Shown here in pieces: positions 35,745 through 48,077 of a stretch of DNA of 64,000 nucleotides. The translations under genes were made by a program, and so were the position numbers. The DNA is from Allacma fusca (taxonomy: Eukaryota > Arthropoda > Collembola > Symphypleona > Sminthuridae): assembly GCA_947179485.1 (NCBI GenBank), contig OX359245.1:56903067-56967066 (forward strand). The letters run 5' to 3'. The first letter of the stretch is position 1. Each line of letters opens with the position of its first letter. A model generated the notes under the pieces. It made no database searches, was not told the DNA's origin, and saw only the letters and a program-made list of their open reading frames with translations.

Positions 35745-36260
35745 ATTTCTCAAGAAATTGGATAATTCACATCGTATAGCTACTAAAATTTTATTCCGGA
35801 AATGTTACGTGTCAAATATCAATTCAAATCACTTCCTTTCGACAAGGTAAAAGAATAAATAGCCTATATAAAAATATTCTGACTTACAATTAGATGTTTT
35901 ACTTACGTAAATACGGAGTGAGTCTGGTGAACAAAAATTTTTACTAATCTATTTTTGTCGATAAATATAAATCCGGAAACCGCTCAAAGCATAAATTTGT
36001 AATATCTAAGGACAGCATTAAATTTTTAGAATGAACTTACGAAGTCTCAAAAAAATCTGATTAACAATAGAGAGTTAATGAACTACCTACCTTGCAATCA
36101 CTGGTTCTGAATTATCTCTGTGTTCATGTTTTCCCAATGTACACTTAATTCAGCAAAACTTCAAGCTTACAATCGCAAATCGTTGCCTGCATAAAGAAAA
36201 ATGCGTTTGTCATCATTTGCTGAAATTTGAAAATCAGACAGTCCTCATTCTTCGCAACTA
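35745..36260. repeat. rearranged copy of the gene D upstream flank
   Basis: The part 35745-36010 resembles 27455-27720 (TTTCTCAAGAAATT, CCGGAAATGTTA, GTGTCAAATATCAATTCAAA, ATCCGGAAACCGCTCAAAGC). The part 36100-36260 resembles 27240-27375 (TTTTCCCAATGTACA, TTAATTCARCAAAACT, TGCATAAAGAAAAAT). The two blocks are in the reverse order relative to gene D but on the same strand. No SEC14 exons accompany them, so this looks like the scar of a lost or deleted tandem copy. Confidence 0.75.
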
Positions 36261-37243
36261 CTTGACGTGAGCGCAGCACTATGCAGCGATATTTAAACAG
36301 TGACATAAGCTGTACTTCTAAACTAAACCAGCCGGATATTGAAAATTATTTTTGTTACATTTTTTCTGATATGTAAAAATATTTTATCGAAAGTTGCCGT
36401 CGGAACTTTTGATGCGATTTAGTAGTCATATCTGTAAAAATAACTACATACAGGATAGACCGACAGAGTAGTACAGTTGATACAAAGAGTGTTCATTGCA
36501 TAGGGTAATTACCAAAAAACGAAATTGCCCCAAAATTTTCTCAACTACCCCATAATGGAAAATGGAAAAATATTCTAAATCCGTTGAAAATTGATAGAAA
36601 ATTGTTTGAAGCTTGATTGAAAAATGATTCCTTATTCCAGATTTTTCAAAACTTTTTGTAATTCTTTAATCCAAAAGCTATGGACACAGTTCTCAATTTG
36701 TTTCCAAACAAAAATTTGACTCTGCAGGCTCGACTATGCAGTGGGGTCACGTAGGACTAGCCCAGTCTCCTTATTACAGTCCGAAACCTGTTGGAGCCCG
36801 ATATATTATTATTTATGGCCTGATACTTCTGTTTATTGAAATCCAAGGTAAATAAATTATTAACGACTGCCTGATAATCAATTCTAATCAATTCTGGGAA
36901 TACTTTTCCAGAAATATGATGTCATACAAAAAATGTTTTGTTATGCCTGTGTAGATTCGTGGGAATTATTCATTGTGACCTATGAGCTTCATTTTATTAT
37001 CCCATTTCACGTTTGATTGTGGAATCATTTTGCACTTACATAGTCACAGTTTGGGATTGAAAGCTTTCAGATCTGCCTGAATATGCTCCCACAAAAAATA
37101 CGATTAAAACACTACCATCCTTATAAACCGCACCAGTAGTTAAGACAGTCTTGTAAATATTTAATGAAAAATATATTCCATTCAAAACAAATTTCACTCC
37201 TAAATTATTTAAAAAATTTGAAACTTCAAAACAATTTGGCAGC
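36261..37243. other. 5' region of gene E
   Basis: No gene is recognised. Near 37050-37070 the word TTTGGGATTGAAAGCTTTCAG, read in gene E orientation, also occurs about 120 bp upstream of gene F (minus strand, 49450-49475, TTTGGGATTGAAAGCTTCCAG). This is a shared promoter-proximal block of these two paralogs. Confidence 0.5.
37050..37072 (+). promoter_or_regulatory. block shared upstream of genes E and F
   Basis: About 180 bp upstream of the gene E ATG lies GTTTGGGATTGAAAGCTTTC. An almost identical block, in the same orientation relative to the gene, lies about 110-130 bp upstream of the gene F ATG. Conservation in otherwise diverged flanks suggests a promoter element, but shared ancestry alone could explain it. 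Confidence 0.4.
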
Positions 37244-38669
37244 ATGGCTGCTCCACGTCTTTACGAGCTGAAAATTTTGCCAGAGGTAAATTATGGATAC
37301 GAAATTGGATCTGCTTAGAATTTTTATGTGGCTTGGCGTTAAAACTGAATTTAATTATTTTAGCAAGTTTAATTTATTTAACTGTACCTTAACATTTTCA
37401 GTTTCGAAGGCGTGTTAAGGATTTGAGTTTAAATGAGTTCCTCAATTCGGACATGGAATTATTACGCTGGATTCGGGGTACTACATTTGACAGAAATCTA
37501 CGCATATTCTCCAGTTGTTGTATTTATACTGATTGCTGTTTGATTTGTATAAAACTGCAAATTTTCATGTGTTTTTTTGGATTGGCTTTCCGTCCACTAG
37601 CTCGCGAAAATAACCTTGGCCAAGCTGAGTTAATGCTGAGAGCGGTAATTATATAATGACAAATATTCCTAGAGAGCTCCAAGGGGTACACATTCAGTTT
37701 TATATTTTACGGTTGGAATTACTTTTTAGCATATGAAGTGGAGAGAGGAGGTTAGTTTCGATCAGTTACTACTCCTGGACATGCCAAAACAATATGAGGC
37801 CGTCATTCTGGATATAATTCTGGGTTTGGACAACGACAACTGTCCAGGTAAAGTTTGCACAATTTTGCATTTTTTTTATTTTGCAATCCAATCTGTAATT
37901 GCTTAATCATCCAAACACATGGAATGAATGACTTCTTCATAGGATGTAACCTAACTGTGCTCGGATTTGTAGCAAAACAAAAATATGATTACTAAATTGT
38001 GACTCCGTTATTTAGTGGTTCTGTCACATCTTGATAAATGGGATATGAAGAGAATGCTCCAGGAATTCGGTCCTGATGCCCTTCTACGATCGAAATGGAA
38101 GCTTGAAAAAGAGCTACAGGAAGCTATGAAAAACAAATTGACATCAGAGGGAGTTCCTGTAACTCAATCCAGCATTATATGTGATCTGGAAGGATTATCA
38201 ATTAGCCAAGGAACCTTTACAGGTAATTACATACATTACTGCACAAATTTTCATAAATATTAGTTTACATTGAAATTTTTTTCGATCCTTTGAATTTACA
38301 AATTTAGTTCTTCGATTCCTTTCGGACGCTGCACGGATTGATGAAGCAAATTTTCCGGAAAGTTTGAAAACCTGGGTAGTCATTAATGGTAAGTCGTTCG
38401 TCATCCATCGTGTCTTCCATCTGTAAATGCTAAAATAATGTACCACCTGCAATGACTGCTAATTGAAATGCCTTCTTTTACACATAGCCCCATGGTCCTT
38501 CCCTATATTTTTCAAATGCGCTAAACCGTTTGTAAGTGAAAAAACCAAGTCGAAAATTCACGTTTACGGGGCAAATCGGAAAGAATGGATGAAATTCTTA
38601 GGATCAGTATTTCCTCATCATGTGCTACCCGTAAAATATGGAGGCTCGAATAGCATTGAAATTCCTTAG
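37244..38669 (+). CDS. SEC14-like CRAL-TRIO lipid-binding protein, gene E (7 exons)
   Basis: Predicted exons are 37244-37285, 37402-37477, 37601-37644, 37730-37847, 38016-38222, 38308-38388 and 38488-38669. All junctions are GT-AG and the joined length is 750 nt (249 aa, starting MAAPRLYELKILPE). It is the only plus-strand copy and faces gene F tail-to-tail. CRAL-TRIO N-terminal helices (MELLRWIRG, ARENNLGQAELMLR) and SEC14 blocks (SEGVPVTQSSIICDLEGLSISQGTF, EANFPE, FKCAKPFVSEKT, LPVKYGGSNSIEIP) are present. It stops immediately after the EIP block and so lacks the short tail of B-D. It is intact and compact (introns about 85-170 nt). Lipid-transfer activity is inferred from the family. Confidence 0.87.
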
Positions 38670-39508
38670 CAGTGGAAAGCAGGAGATTATGACTAAATAA
38701 ATTAAACATTGAAAAATTGATATTAATATATGAAAATCACAGGTTTCCATAAATTATTTATGCTCCTGTCTAATTTATCATCATTGAAACTTTTATTGTA
38801 ATACTTTTTTTTAAATTTACTGATGTTTTGTATTCAAATACTTGAGGAAAAATTATGAGGAACAAGTTGAGCTTGGAGCAAATTATTTTATCATGGGAAT
38901 AATTATTTGCATGAATTGGGAATATGATATGAGGAAAACGCATTGGAAATAAATTGTATCTGTTCAATTTTATGGAGGTAATCACTCATTATTAGAATGC
39001 TATCTCTTTATGCATACTGTATATGTACTTACTGCATGTACAATTTTTATTACTCTCGTTGTTCATCTTTGCCTTGTCTCACACGGGCCCCATATACACT
39101 TCTTTACGTATCTTAGCAGAACTGATATGTATGGTAATATAAAAATCATACTCGTAAGGTTTTACAAAATTAAATAATGGTAGTAGTAAATACAATTTAT
39201 TTCCATGTTATCTTTCCAGTTGGAATTTTAATCCACGTGAAAAAAAACATAAGGACTCATTTCCACGATATGTCACGTATCACATTCTATATACATACGT
39301 GCATAAAATTCATTGGATATCTGATTTAATGGAACTCATGTGTGAGATAATTCTTCTCCACTGCAATTTTATGCAAATGGAATTTGAAAGTTTGAAATCA
39401 AGATAGAAAGTCCAGATATAGAATACAGATTTTTTTTAATAATCTTCAAGAATTTAAATATGTCTAAATGTACCTATTTCATGTATCTTATTATGTTGCT
39501 CTCCCAAA
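38670..39508. other. intergenic between convergent genes E and F
   Basis: AT-rich spacer between two 3' ends. No gene is recognised. Confidence 0.45.
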
Positions 39509-40824
39509 CTACGGAATTTCAATATCATTGGAACCCCCATATTGTCTGGGTATCAAATGGTTAGGAAATAAAGATCGTAAGAATTGCATCCATTCCATTT
39601 TATTTTCCCCATAAATGTGCATTTTCTGGTGGTTTTTTCACTTAAAAATGGTTTAATACATTTGTGAAACAAAGGGAAGAACCATGGTGCTGAAAATCAG
39701 AAACGTTTCATTTAGCCAACGTGGGAGTGGTCCAGCATTTTAACATTGTATGGATTGGAAATCCAAAATACCAACAACGACTTACCATTAACGACAACCA
39801 TACATTTCGAAGATTCTGGGAAATTTGCTTCAAAAATCTGCGCAGCGTCGGAAAGTATTCGGAGAACTAAATACACATGAAGAAAGCATCATGTGAATGT
39901 TCCCAAAAATTAATATTTCTTACATTGAATGGAACAATAAATATGTAATTACCTGAGAGGGTTCCCTGACCAATTGATAACCCTTCGAGATCCGAAATAA
40001 CGCTGTACTGAGTTACTGGAACGCCCTCTGATGTCAATTTGTCTTTTATAGTTGCTTGGACGATTTTCAAATACCTCCATTGGGATAGGAGAGCAGTCTC
40101 GGTTCCCAAATCCAGGATAACTTTTTTTGCATTCCATTTCCCAAGGGGTGTTATAATCACTGAATTAGGTGTTCACGTCATAACACAAAGTAAACAAATT
40201 ATTCACTGTGAGTTTAGAATGTCTATTAAACACATTGCAAGATATTTTGAAAGGTCTGCGTGTTTTACTAATTATATAATTATGTTTGCATGTAAATACG
40301 AAACCTGCTAAAATGTCGTGTGATAATGTTGTGACCGATTTTCAAAAAATTCCTGAAATAAATTTAATCTTATCATGTGAGGAACAAGCGGGATTGAAGT
40401 TTTTGAAAAATATTCAAGCTTACAAATAACTTTTCAAAATATTCATTGTAATTACTTTCAAACAACAAAATAATTAATAATAATTAATAATTATGTAACA
40501 TGAAAAAACGATGCAGAAAGGAGCCGATATAGAGAAATGACATTGTTTTGGTTTGAGGCTGAATACAATAATTAATTCACAGTACATGAAGACGTCACGG
40601 AAACGACACTACTATTTGATTGCAATTAAATTCCAAAATACTAAATTTGTGCAAACTTTACGTGGACAGTTTTTATCGTCAAAGCCTGCAAGTTTTTCTG
40701 GCATGAGGACTTCACAATGTTTTGTTATGTCCAGGAGTAGTATCTGGTCATAATTTATCTCCTCTCTACACTTCATATGCTAAAAAGGAAAGCCAAATGT
40801 AATACGAGCATTGAATGTATGTAC

Positions 40825-41566
40825 TGTAACTATGTTACCATAGTTACTTGAATCTTGTAATTATTGAATGTTTGTTTTAAAATCCACTTTGATGATAAGA
40901 TTGAGAGTTGAGCAAATGATTTTGATTACCAATAGTGAGATAGTGAGAATGATGATTGAGCCAATGAATAAGGACCGTTTAGACTTTACCAATCAATTTA
41001 ATGTCAAAAGAGTATAAATACCACTGTCATAGTAGAGCTAAGGTTAGTCTGCTCTTGACCTTTGAGTTACTTAAAGGAAAAGAAACTAAGACTACAAAAG
41101 GAAGTATATAGAGTTACTTTATATACTTCCTGTTCCAAAATCCTCCCAGGGGAAATCTTTGTTATTTTGTTATTCCAAGCGGGTATTAATTGGTGGGTGT
41201 AAGAGATAGGGAAAGCTCTGTATAGGTGTCTCATCATATTATAAAACATCAGTTATTGTTGTAAATAATATTATATTACTGATCAATGCATTTGTTTTGA
41301 TATATGTTCTTATATATGTATGTATCCGTTCTAATACATGTAATTGTTCTAAAATATGTATCTGTTCTAATACATGTAATTGTTCTAAAATATGTATGTA
41401 TCTGTTCTAATACATGTAATTGTTCTTAAATATGTATATATTCATTATTGCTAATAATTACCTTATTATGTTCAATGTAAAAGAATAACGTTAAAGTAAT
41501 AAAAGTTACTATAATATTATAAACCGTATCGTATAGAACCGAGCCCTAGACTTTCTGTACGTTACA
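40825..41566 (+). repeat. 5' LTR of the gypsy element
   Basis: This 742-bp LTR carries a TATA box (GTATAAATACC, near 41010) and three copies of a 40-bp tandem unit (TTCTAATACATGTAATTG plus TTCTAAAATATGTATGTATCTG) at about 41328-41435. One of the copies lacks four bases. Confidence 0.93.
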
Positions 41567-41651
41567 AATAGCTCGGCCGGGATCGATTGTCCCGATCATC
41601 CTTCTATAATATCGGGGAAAAAAAATCATACCTATTATATTTACGTTAATC

Positions 41652-43002
41652 ATGGGTAGGAAAGGTCGTACAGTCCGAACTAGCTCCATCTATGTTCCAA
41701 CTCCTAATTCTACTATGAATCAAGGATCAAATAGTAATACTGCTGTTACAATGGAAAGTATTGAAAGATTATTGGAAAATATGCATGAGCGTATGGAGAA
41801 TAGCGTCCAAGAAAAGTTTAATGCAATTGATCAGCGATTAAATAATTTAGAGAGGCAAAGACATGATATGGGTCCAAATGAGCTTAATGAAAATAATGAG
41901 GAACAAAGGGGTCCGATTAGAAACGGTAGGATTGGTGAAAATCAGCTTGTTAGGTTGAAAGGGAAAGATATTACTATTCCTAAATACTCAGGATCACATG
42001 AGAAGAGAACCCCATATGATTTCTTATTAGAACTAGAGAAGTATCAGACAGCAGTGGGATACAGACAATGACGTAATGCGACTTGTTATACCTTACGCAC
42101 TGACAGACGACGCGTTCTTATGGTATAGACGAATAGCGAAAATGAATTTATTCAGGGATTTAGACGACTTTAAATTTTATTTCCGTAGACAGTTCCAATC
42201 TGGAAATTATAACAAGAGGATGTTGAGAGATCTTGATAACAGATATCAAGGACCTGATGAACCACTGACTAAATTTATTTTTATCATAGATGATTTCTAT
42301 GAAAGGATTGACCCAAATAGTGACGAAATTATCCGAGTTGATAAAATTCTGGAACTTATGCATCCTCATTATAGAATGAAGGTTATGTCGTTTAGGCAGC
42401 ATTTTGGTAGCATCCATGATTTGATGGAAGTAGCTTACGAGGCTCAGGCTAGTGTAGTGTTGGATAGGGATTACCGCACTCCTCGAGAGAATCAGGGTTT
42501 AGAACCTTCATTGTCATATCGAGAAACTAAAACAGAAAATCATTGGGGAAATAAGATAGTTCCTGACATCCAACGAGGCTCGTACGATCAATATGGTTCA
42601 TTTCATGGTAAACACTGGCAGGGAAATTCAAAGCAAGGTAATAGGCAAGGCAGTGACAACGACAAAAATTGGCGAAGTGACAATAATAATAATTTCCGAA
42701 ATCGAAATAATCGCGAGAATAGTCCACATCCAAATAAGGATAGGTATGATCAGAGTCGTAGTATTAACCGGGAAAATCCACGAAATGATTCATCACAACG
42801 TGAATCAAGTCAAGAACGGAATAATAAATCTGATAATACAGGAAGAGCTTCAAATTCTAGAGAACATAGTTCTGAGCGGTCTAATAGACATGATGATTGG
42901 ACAAATAATAGGAGTAATTCCCGGAGTGCAAGCAGGGAATCATCTGCTAGTCGTAGTGTTCGTTTCAATGAGGGAAACGGGCCACATCTGAATGGGAGGT
43001 GA
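41652..43002 (+). pseudogene. gag of the gypsy element, one frameshift
   Basis: The ATG at 41652 opens a 139-codon frame with a coiled-coil-like stretch (MESIERLLENMHERMENSVQ). It is closed by a stop at 42069-42071, and the gag sequence continues in the +1 frame from about 42060 to 43002. That second part holds the capsid-like block (DDAFLWYRR, FRRQFQSGNY, LTKFIFIIDDFYERI) and an arginine/asparagine/serine-rich tail without a CCHC knuckle. One base change therefore splits an otherwise continuous protein of roughly 450 residues. It ends just where pol opens in the -1 frame. Confidence 0.85.
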
Positions 43003-46000
43003 GAGCAGTTCAGGTGTCATCAGAAGCTCACCAGTCTAATTATCCACCTGTATGTATGCAAATTGAAGTATTAGGCGTTGAATTGAATGGTTTGTTAGAT
43101 CCTGGAGCTTCGTTGTCAATATTAGGAGATAAGTTGATTAAATTAGTTCATGATTCTCATATAAATATATGCTGTGATTCGAAAGAATTCCAAACAATTT
43201 CAGGAGATTGTAATAGTATTGGTACATGTATTTTAGATATTATCACTCCTCTAGGATTAATTTCTCAGAAATTTTATCTAATTCCTGGTTCACAAAGAGA
43301 CATTATATTAGGACGAGATTTTATTGGAAAAAACGGTATCTCCGTGCATGTTCAAAAAGGTACTTTTACTGTAGATAGTGTTGATACTGAAGCAATCGAG
43401 ATAGAAAATGATAGCGACGGAATATTTTATGTAAATGATTTTATTCGGGAAGTTAAAGATAGACAGCTTAAAGAGGACAAAACTGAATATTTAGCTATGA
43501 TACAGGCGATGGTTGATAAGGTTCCAACAGATGATTACTTGAAGGATAAATTATATGCCGTCTTTGAAAAACATCAAGAAATTATAAGCTCAAAACCTGG
43601 TATATGCTATACTAAGGAACACTGCATTGAAACAGGAGATGCAGCACCAATAGCTTGCAAACCTAGACCTATGAATGTAAATAAACGCTTGATTTTTCAA
43701 AATGTAGTCCAAGAATTATTAGATATGGATATTATTGAGAAATGTGATGGTCCATGGGCTTCAGCAGCTGTTCTAGTACGTAAAACGTCACCTGATGGGT
43801 CAGAAACTTGGAGGCCATGTTTTGATTTTCGTGCTTTAAATAAAGTAACCAAGGCTAATAAAAATGCTCCAGCACGTCTATCTGATATTCTTTTGGCATT
43901 AAGTAATGGGAAATATTTTACAGTCCTTGATAGTCCTAAGAGTTTTTACCACATACCAATTCGGTTATCAGATCGTGACAAAACTGCTTTTAGGGGCCCA
44001 TTCGGTTTATATCGTTTTAAAGTTACTCCATTTGGATTAATAAATGCAGGCGCTGCTTATCAAGAAGCTATAGAAGATGCTCTAGGTGATTTTATCTGGA
44101 TTTTTGTGATACCTTACGTTGATGATATAATTATATTTTCTAAAAATATGGATGATCATATTAGTCATATTGATTGGGTCTTAACACAATTAAAAATTAA
44201 AGGCTTTCATATTAATCCAAAGAAAATGCAAGTAGCACAGACATCTGTTCAGTTTCTGGGATATATTGTGGGTGATGGGATGTATAAACCTTTGCCTGAA
44301 AAGCTACAAGCTTTGAAAAAGTATCCTATTCCAAAAAATGTAAAAGGAATTCAGAAGTTCTTAGGTATGGTAGGATTCTATAGACATATGTACGAATCTT
44401 TTGAAAATAAGGCTAGGCCATTATATAGGCTTCTTAAAAAGGATGCTAAATTTTTATGGACAGAAGATTGACAAAAATCATTTGAGGATTTGAGGGATCA
44501 TTTAAATAAAGCAAGCTGTTTGTATATGCCAGATCTAGAAAAACCTTTTGTAATTATGACTGACGCTTCCAATACAGGTATTTCTGCTCATTTAGCTCAA
44601 GATAGAGATGACATACGTTATCCGATATGGTTTTGCAGTCGAAGTTTATCTCCAGCTGAATCACGATATTCTACAACGCACAAGGAAGCTTTAGCAATTT
44701 TATATGGAATTCGCAAATTTAAGATGTATGTTGAATTCACCAAATTTATTGTTGAAACTGATCACCAAGCTCTGCAATGGATTAAGACTATCAAAGATCC
44801 CACGGGTAGAGTAGCTAGATGGATGCTCGAACTTCAAGAGTATGAGTTCGATGTACGATATCGGTAAGGTATTAATAATCAGGTAGCTGATGCATTAAGC
44901 AGAATGTTTAAAGTTAATTTCATAGAAGACAAGATCACGTTCATTGATAGACCAACGTTCATTGAACACCAAATTACTGACCCTATACTCTCAAAGGTCG
45001 TATTGTATTTGAAAGATCCAACTATTACTACTTGTGATGCAACAATCAAATTAGCTCGTGATGCTACATTATCAGGTGACGGTGCATTATACAAGTATGT
45101 GGGATCGATAAATAAGCCGTGGGAGGAGGATGTAAATTTCTGGAAGTTATGGGCTCCTACCAGTTCAATTTCAAATATTTTACAGTATTTCCATTCTTCC
45201 ATTTTGTCCGCACATACTGGAATTTGCAAAACTTATAAAAAAATTGAACATCGATTTTATTGGAAATCTATGCGTAAAGATATTGTTGATTTTGTAAAAC
45301 ATTGTGACATTTGTAACCTAACAAAATCCGCTTCTTCGTATAAAATAGGTTTGGGAACTTCTTTAAAAATTGGTGCTCCATGGGAAAATATAGCTTGTGA
45401 TCTTTGCGGTCCCTATGTAAAGGGTAAAAAGGGTTTTAGATATTTATTAGTAGTTGTTGACAACTCTACTAAATACGTGGAATTATTCGGGCTTAGATCA
45501 GCTACAGCAAAATCTATTATTGCAAAGTTATGGATAGTATTTCTTAAATGGGGATTTCCAATTACTCTTATTACGGATAATGCCACACAATTTTCCAGTA
45601 AAAGATTCAATATGTGGTGTGATGCCATCGGTATAAGATCTTGGAAGATTGCATCATATCATCCGCAGAGCAATGTATGTGAGAGGTACAATCGGACAGT
45701 CAAGGAGCGTATAGTTTCAACAATAGATAATTGTAATGAGTGGGATACTAAATTGGACGAAATTGCTTTTTCAATAAATACGTCTACTAATGATTCAACT
45801 TCTTTTTCACCTGTATACCTAAATTTTGGAAGAGAATTTCGTACACCTTTTGATTTACATTTACTTATCCATATGCCAGGAGTAAATTTAATAACTGATC
45901 CTGATCGTTTAAAATACATTCAATCTATTGCTAAATCCACTACTGAGGATAATCAATCCAGATCACTCAATTATTATAACAAAGATAAAGTTGCATCTTT

Positions 46001-46202
46001 ATATAAAACTGGCGATTTGGTATATACATTGGCATTGAATATATCAAATACAGAAAAAGGCATAACACGTTCCTTGTGCAAAAAGTATTGTGACCCTTTC
46101 AAAAATTCTAAAATGATTTCAACAAATATTGCCAAGTTAAATTGTATCAAATCTGGTAAAGACATTGGTACAGTGCATGTATCACGATTGAAACCCGCTT
46201 AG
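42999..46202 (+). pseudogene. pol (protease, RT, RNase H, integrase) with two in-frame stops
   Basis: The frame is -1 relative to gag, consistent with frameshift expression. Domains in order: aspartic protease around 43088 (LLDPGAS, where the family has D-T/S-G); reverse transcriptase (RPCFDFRALNKVT, FTVLDS, YVDD at about 44114); RNase H (MTDASNTG, EALAILYGIRKFKMY, ETDHQAL, NNQVADALSRM); and integrase with an HHCC finger (HTGICKTYKKIEHRFYW, CDICNLTK) and DDE core (DLCGPY, LITDNATQF, ERYNRTVKE). TGA at 44469-44471 separates RT from RNase H and TAA at 44865-44867 cuts the end of RNase H. Both stops lie within conserved, otherwise collinear sequence, so they are mutations rather than gene ends. 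Confidence 0.92.
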
Positions 46203-47052
46203 TATCACAAATAATGGGTATATGACTTCGTTGTTCGGTTTAGTTTAGAAGTTGTCACAAGTGTAACTGTTGTTTGCGAGGAGCAAGCAACAGTGCATTT
46301 ATAGTTAATTTTTAGTTATTATAGGAGGATATAATTTTGCATGATGAATGTATTATTATGTCCTCAAAAAGATTAATACATGTAGGTATAAGGAGTAGAT
46401 TTTTGTCTGTGAGGAGCAGGCTAAAAATGCTCTGATAAGTTATTTCGAGTATCATTGTGGTCTGTGGAAGCTGGCAATAATTTTCTCACAAGAACTGGTT
46501 AGGTTCGCGGTTTAGGCTCTGAAGTTCTGTTTCCTTCCGTCAAAAATATGTCATAATCTCAGATTAATTGATACAGATGCGTTGTTTCATCGATTTATAT
46601 TTTAAAATGTGTATGCGGTCTTTCTTTTTGAAAGGAGGTGATATGCTTTAAATATTTTAAATCATTAAAGATACTGGATTGCGTAAAATCATGCGTGGAT
46701 TTAAAAATGCAGTTTATAGGTTGTATAACTAAAAGTGAGATTATAAAATGAGAAATGCGTAAAATATCGGTTATTACTACCGACTTGTCTAATATCGGCC
46801 ATTAACATCGGCTATTTACAATTTCGGCCAGTTCGTAACAATCATATGCCGATGCAATAAATTATGAGCATCGAATCGAATCGATCATATACATTCGGTC
46901 CAATCTAGTTTATCATTGCAAAAATTTCTCTGCTCGTTTAACACCAGTTGAAGTTTCTCTTTTCTCTTTGATTGTCTTACATTGTGTCTGTTACATCAGT
47001 TGAAGTTTTCGTCTAAATTTCCATATTTGTGGAATAAAAGCTACTTGTAATA
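46203..47052 (+). other. untranslated spacer of the gypsy element
   Basis: About 850 bp between pol and the extra ORF hold no open frame. A purine tract with a polypurine-tract look (TTGAAAGGAGGTGATATGC) lies at about 46629-46647. GAGGAGCA(A/G)GC occurs twice (46277 and 46410). Confidence 0.6.
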
Positions 47053-47919
47053 ATGGCCCAACAAATGAGTAATTCTTATTATTTTACTAACATAAGTAAT
47101 TTATTTGTCAAAATATATTGTAATTTTCTTTTTACGAAAACGTTATTCTTATTATTTGTATTTAACTTATTATTAGTCCGGAATTACTACAACGAAAAAT
47201 CCCGGAAAATGGCAAATGATCCTAGTAATAATCACGAAGCGGTGGGAATGTGTGCAAGAAAACGTCGAAACTATTTCCGATCCAAGCTCCATAAGGACCT
47301 GGTATGTACTGCTCGTAAAGAAATACGTCAATATGATCTAATATTGAAATGCATCGCTGAAAAGGAACAAGAAAGAGCTGTTGCTTTGGAGAAATTTGAG
47401 AGTTTTTCAAAATTTGAGCAAGAGCAAAAAATCAACGAGCCGAAGGAAGTCGTACCAAGGAAGAAAATAACGCGTCCCGTTTATCCGTCAATATATTTTC
47501 CATATCATCCTACTGCTGAGAAAGACATATGGACAAATATAAAAAAGATTACCAAGACTGCATCGACGACATCGGTGGAAGCACATCCTTGTACGAAGAT
47601 TGCAACTCTTCAAGCCACTAAACCCAAGCTGTTCTATATGCCAATACCAGCTATTCTGTATGTCAATCTCAACAATATGGTTCATATTCCAAAGATCTTT
47701 CATAGTGTTAAGATAACTGAAACATCACACGATACTCAGACTGAGATATTGTGTGAATTCCCCAATGCTGCGGGAATACATTTTCTCCTTTGGTTTGACT
47801 ATGATGACAAAGACAGGGATGCTCCTTTCTATGATTGCCATACGACTAAATTTATTGATACTATTGAATGGGACACAACTAAAATACTACGTTTGAAAAG
47901 ATTATTGGAAGATGTGTAG
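47053..47919 (+). CDS. extra ORF of the gypsy element, unknown function (288 aa)
   Basis: A clean 288-codon ATG frame sits where errantiviruses carry env, but the protein does not look like an envelope. It has one hydrophobic segment near the N-terminus (about residues 28-45), then a basic patch (CARKRRNYFRSK), a charged helix with coiled-coil character (residues about 95-135), and a soluble-looking C-terminal half with no C-terminal membrane anchor. A second ATG at 47210 (MANDPSNNH) would give a soluble 236-residue form. Unlike gag and pol it is unbroken, which suggests selection or recent capture. I recognise no family. Confidence 0.75.
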   Translation: MAQQMSNSYYFTNISNLFVKIYCNFLFTKTLFLLFVFNLLLVRNYYNEKSRKMANDPSNNHEAVGMCARKRRNYFRSKLHKDLVCTARKEIRQYDLILKCIAEKEQERAVALEKFESFSKFEQEQKINEPKEVVPRKKITRPVYPSIYFPYHPTAEKDIWTNIKKITKTASTTSVEAHPCTKIATLQATKPKLFYMPIPAILYVNLNNMVHIPKIFHSVKITETSHDTQTEILCEFPNAAGIHFLLWFDYDDKDRDAPFYDCHTTKFIDTIEWDTTKILRLKRLLEDV

Positions 47920-47954
47920 TTAGATGTAAATTCAGTTCAATTATTCCTAATTCA

Positions 47955-48077
47955 AATTTTAGAAGGAGGTAATTGTAACAATGTTAATAGTTACTTAGGT
48001 CATGATTGTAGATGTAGGTTCAATTTATTATATTGTTTCAAATTGTTGACTAAGTTCGAATTTTAGGAGGAGGTAAT
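47955..48077 (+). repeat. duplicated polypurine tract/LTR-edge segment
   Basis: The sequence TTTTAGRAGGAGGTAATTGTAACWATGTTAMYATAGTTACTT occurs twice: at about 47959-47999 and again at 48061-48103, where it forms the real polypurine tract and start of the 3' LTR. The first copy thus holds a decoy tract plus the first 25 or so bases of an LTR. Confidence 0.8.

Noticed and set aside
42593-42991. 132-codon Ile-rich frame within gag
   Set aside because: It is a shadow frame of the Asn/Arg/Ser-rich gag tail.
47053-47919. Calling the extra gypsy ORF an envelope gene
   Set aside because: It has no C-terminal anchor, no fusion-peptide-like segment and only one N-terminal hydrophobic stretch; position alone is not enough.
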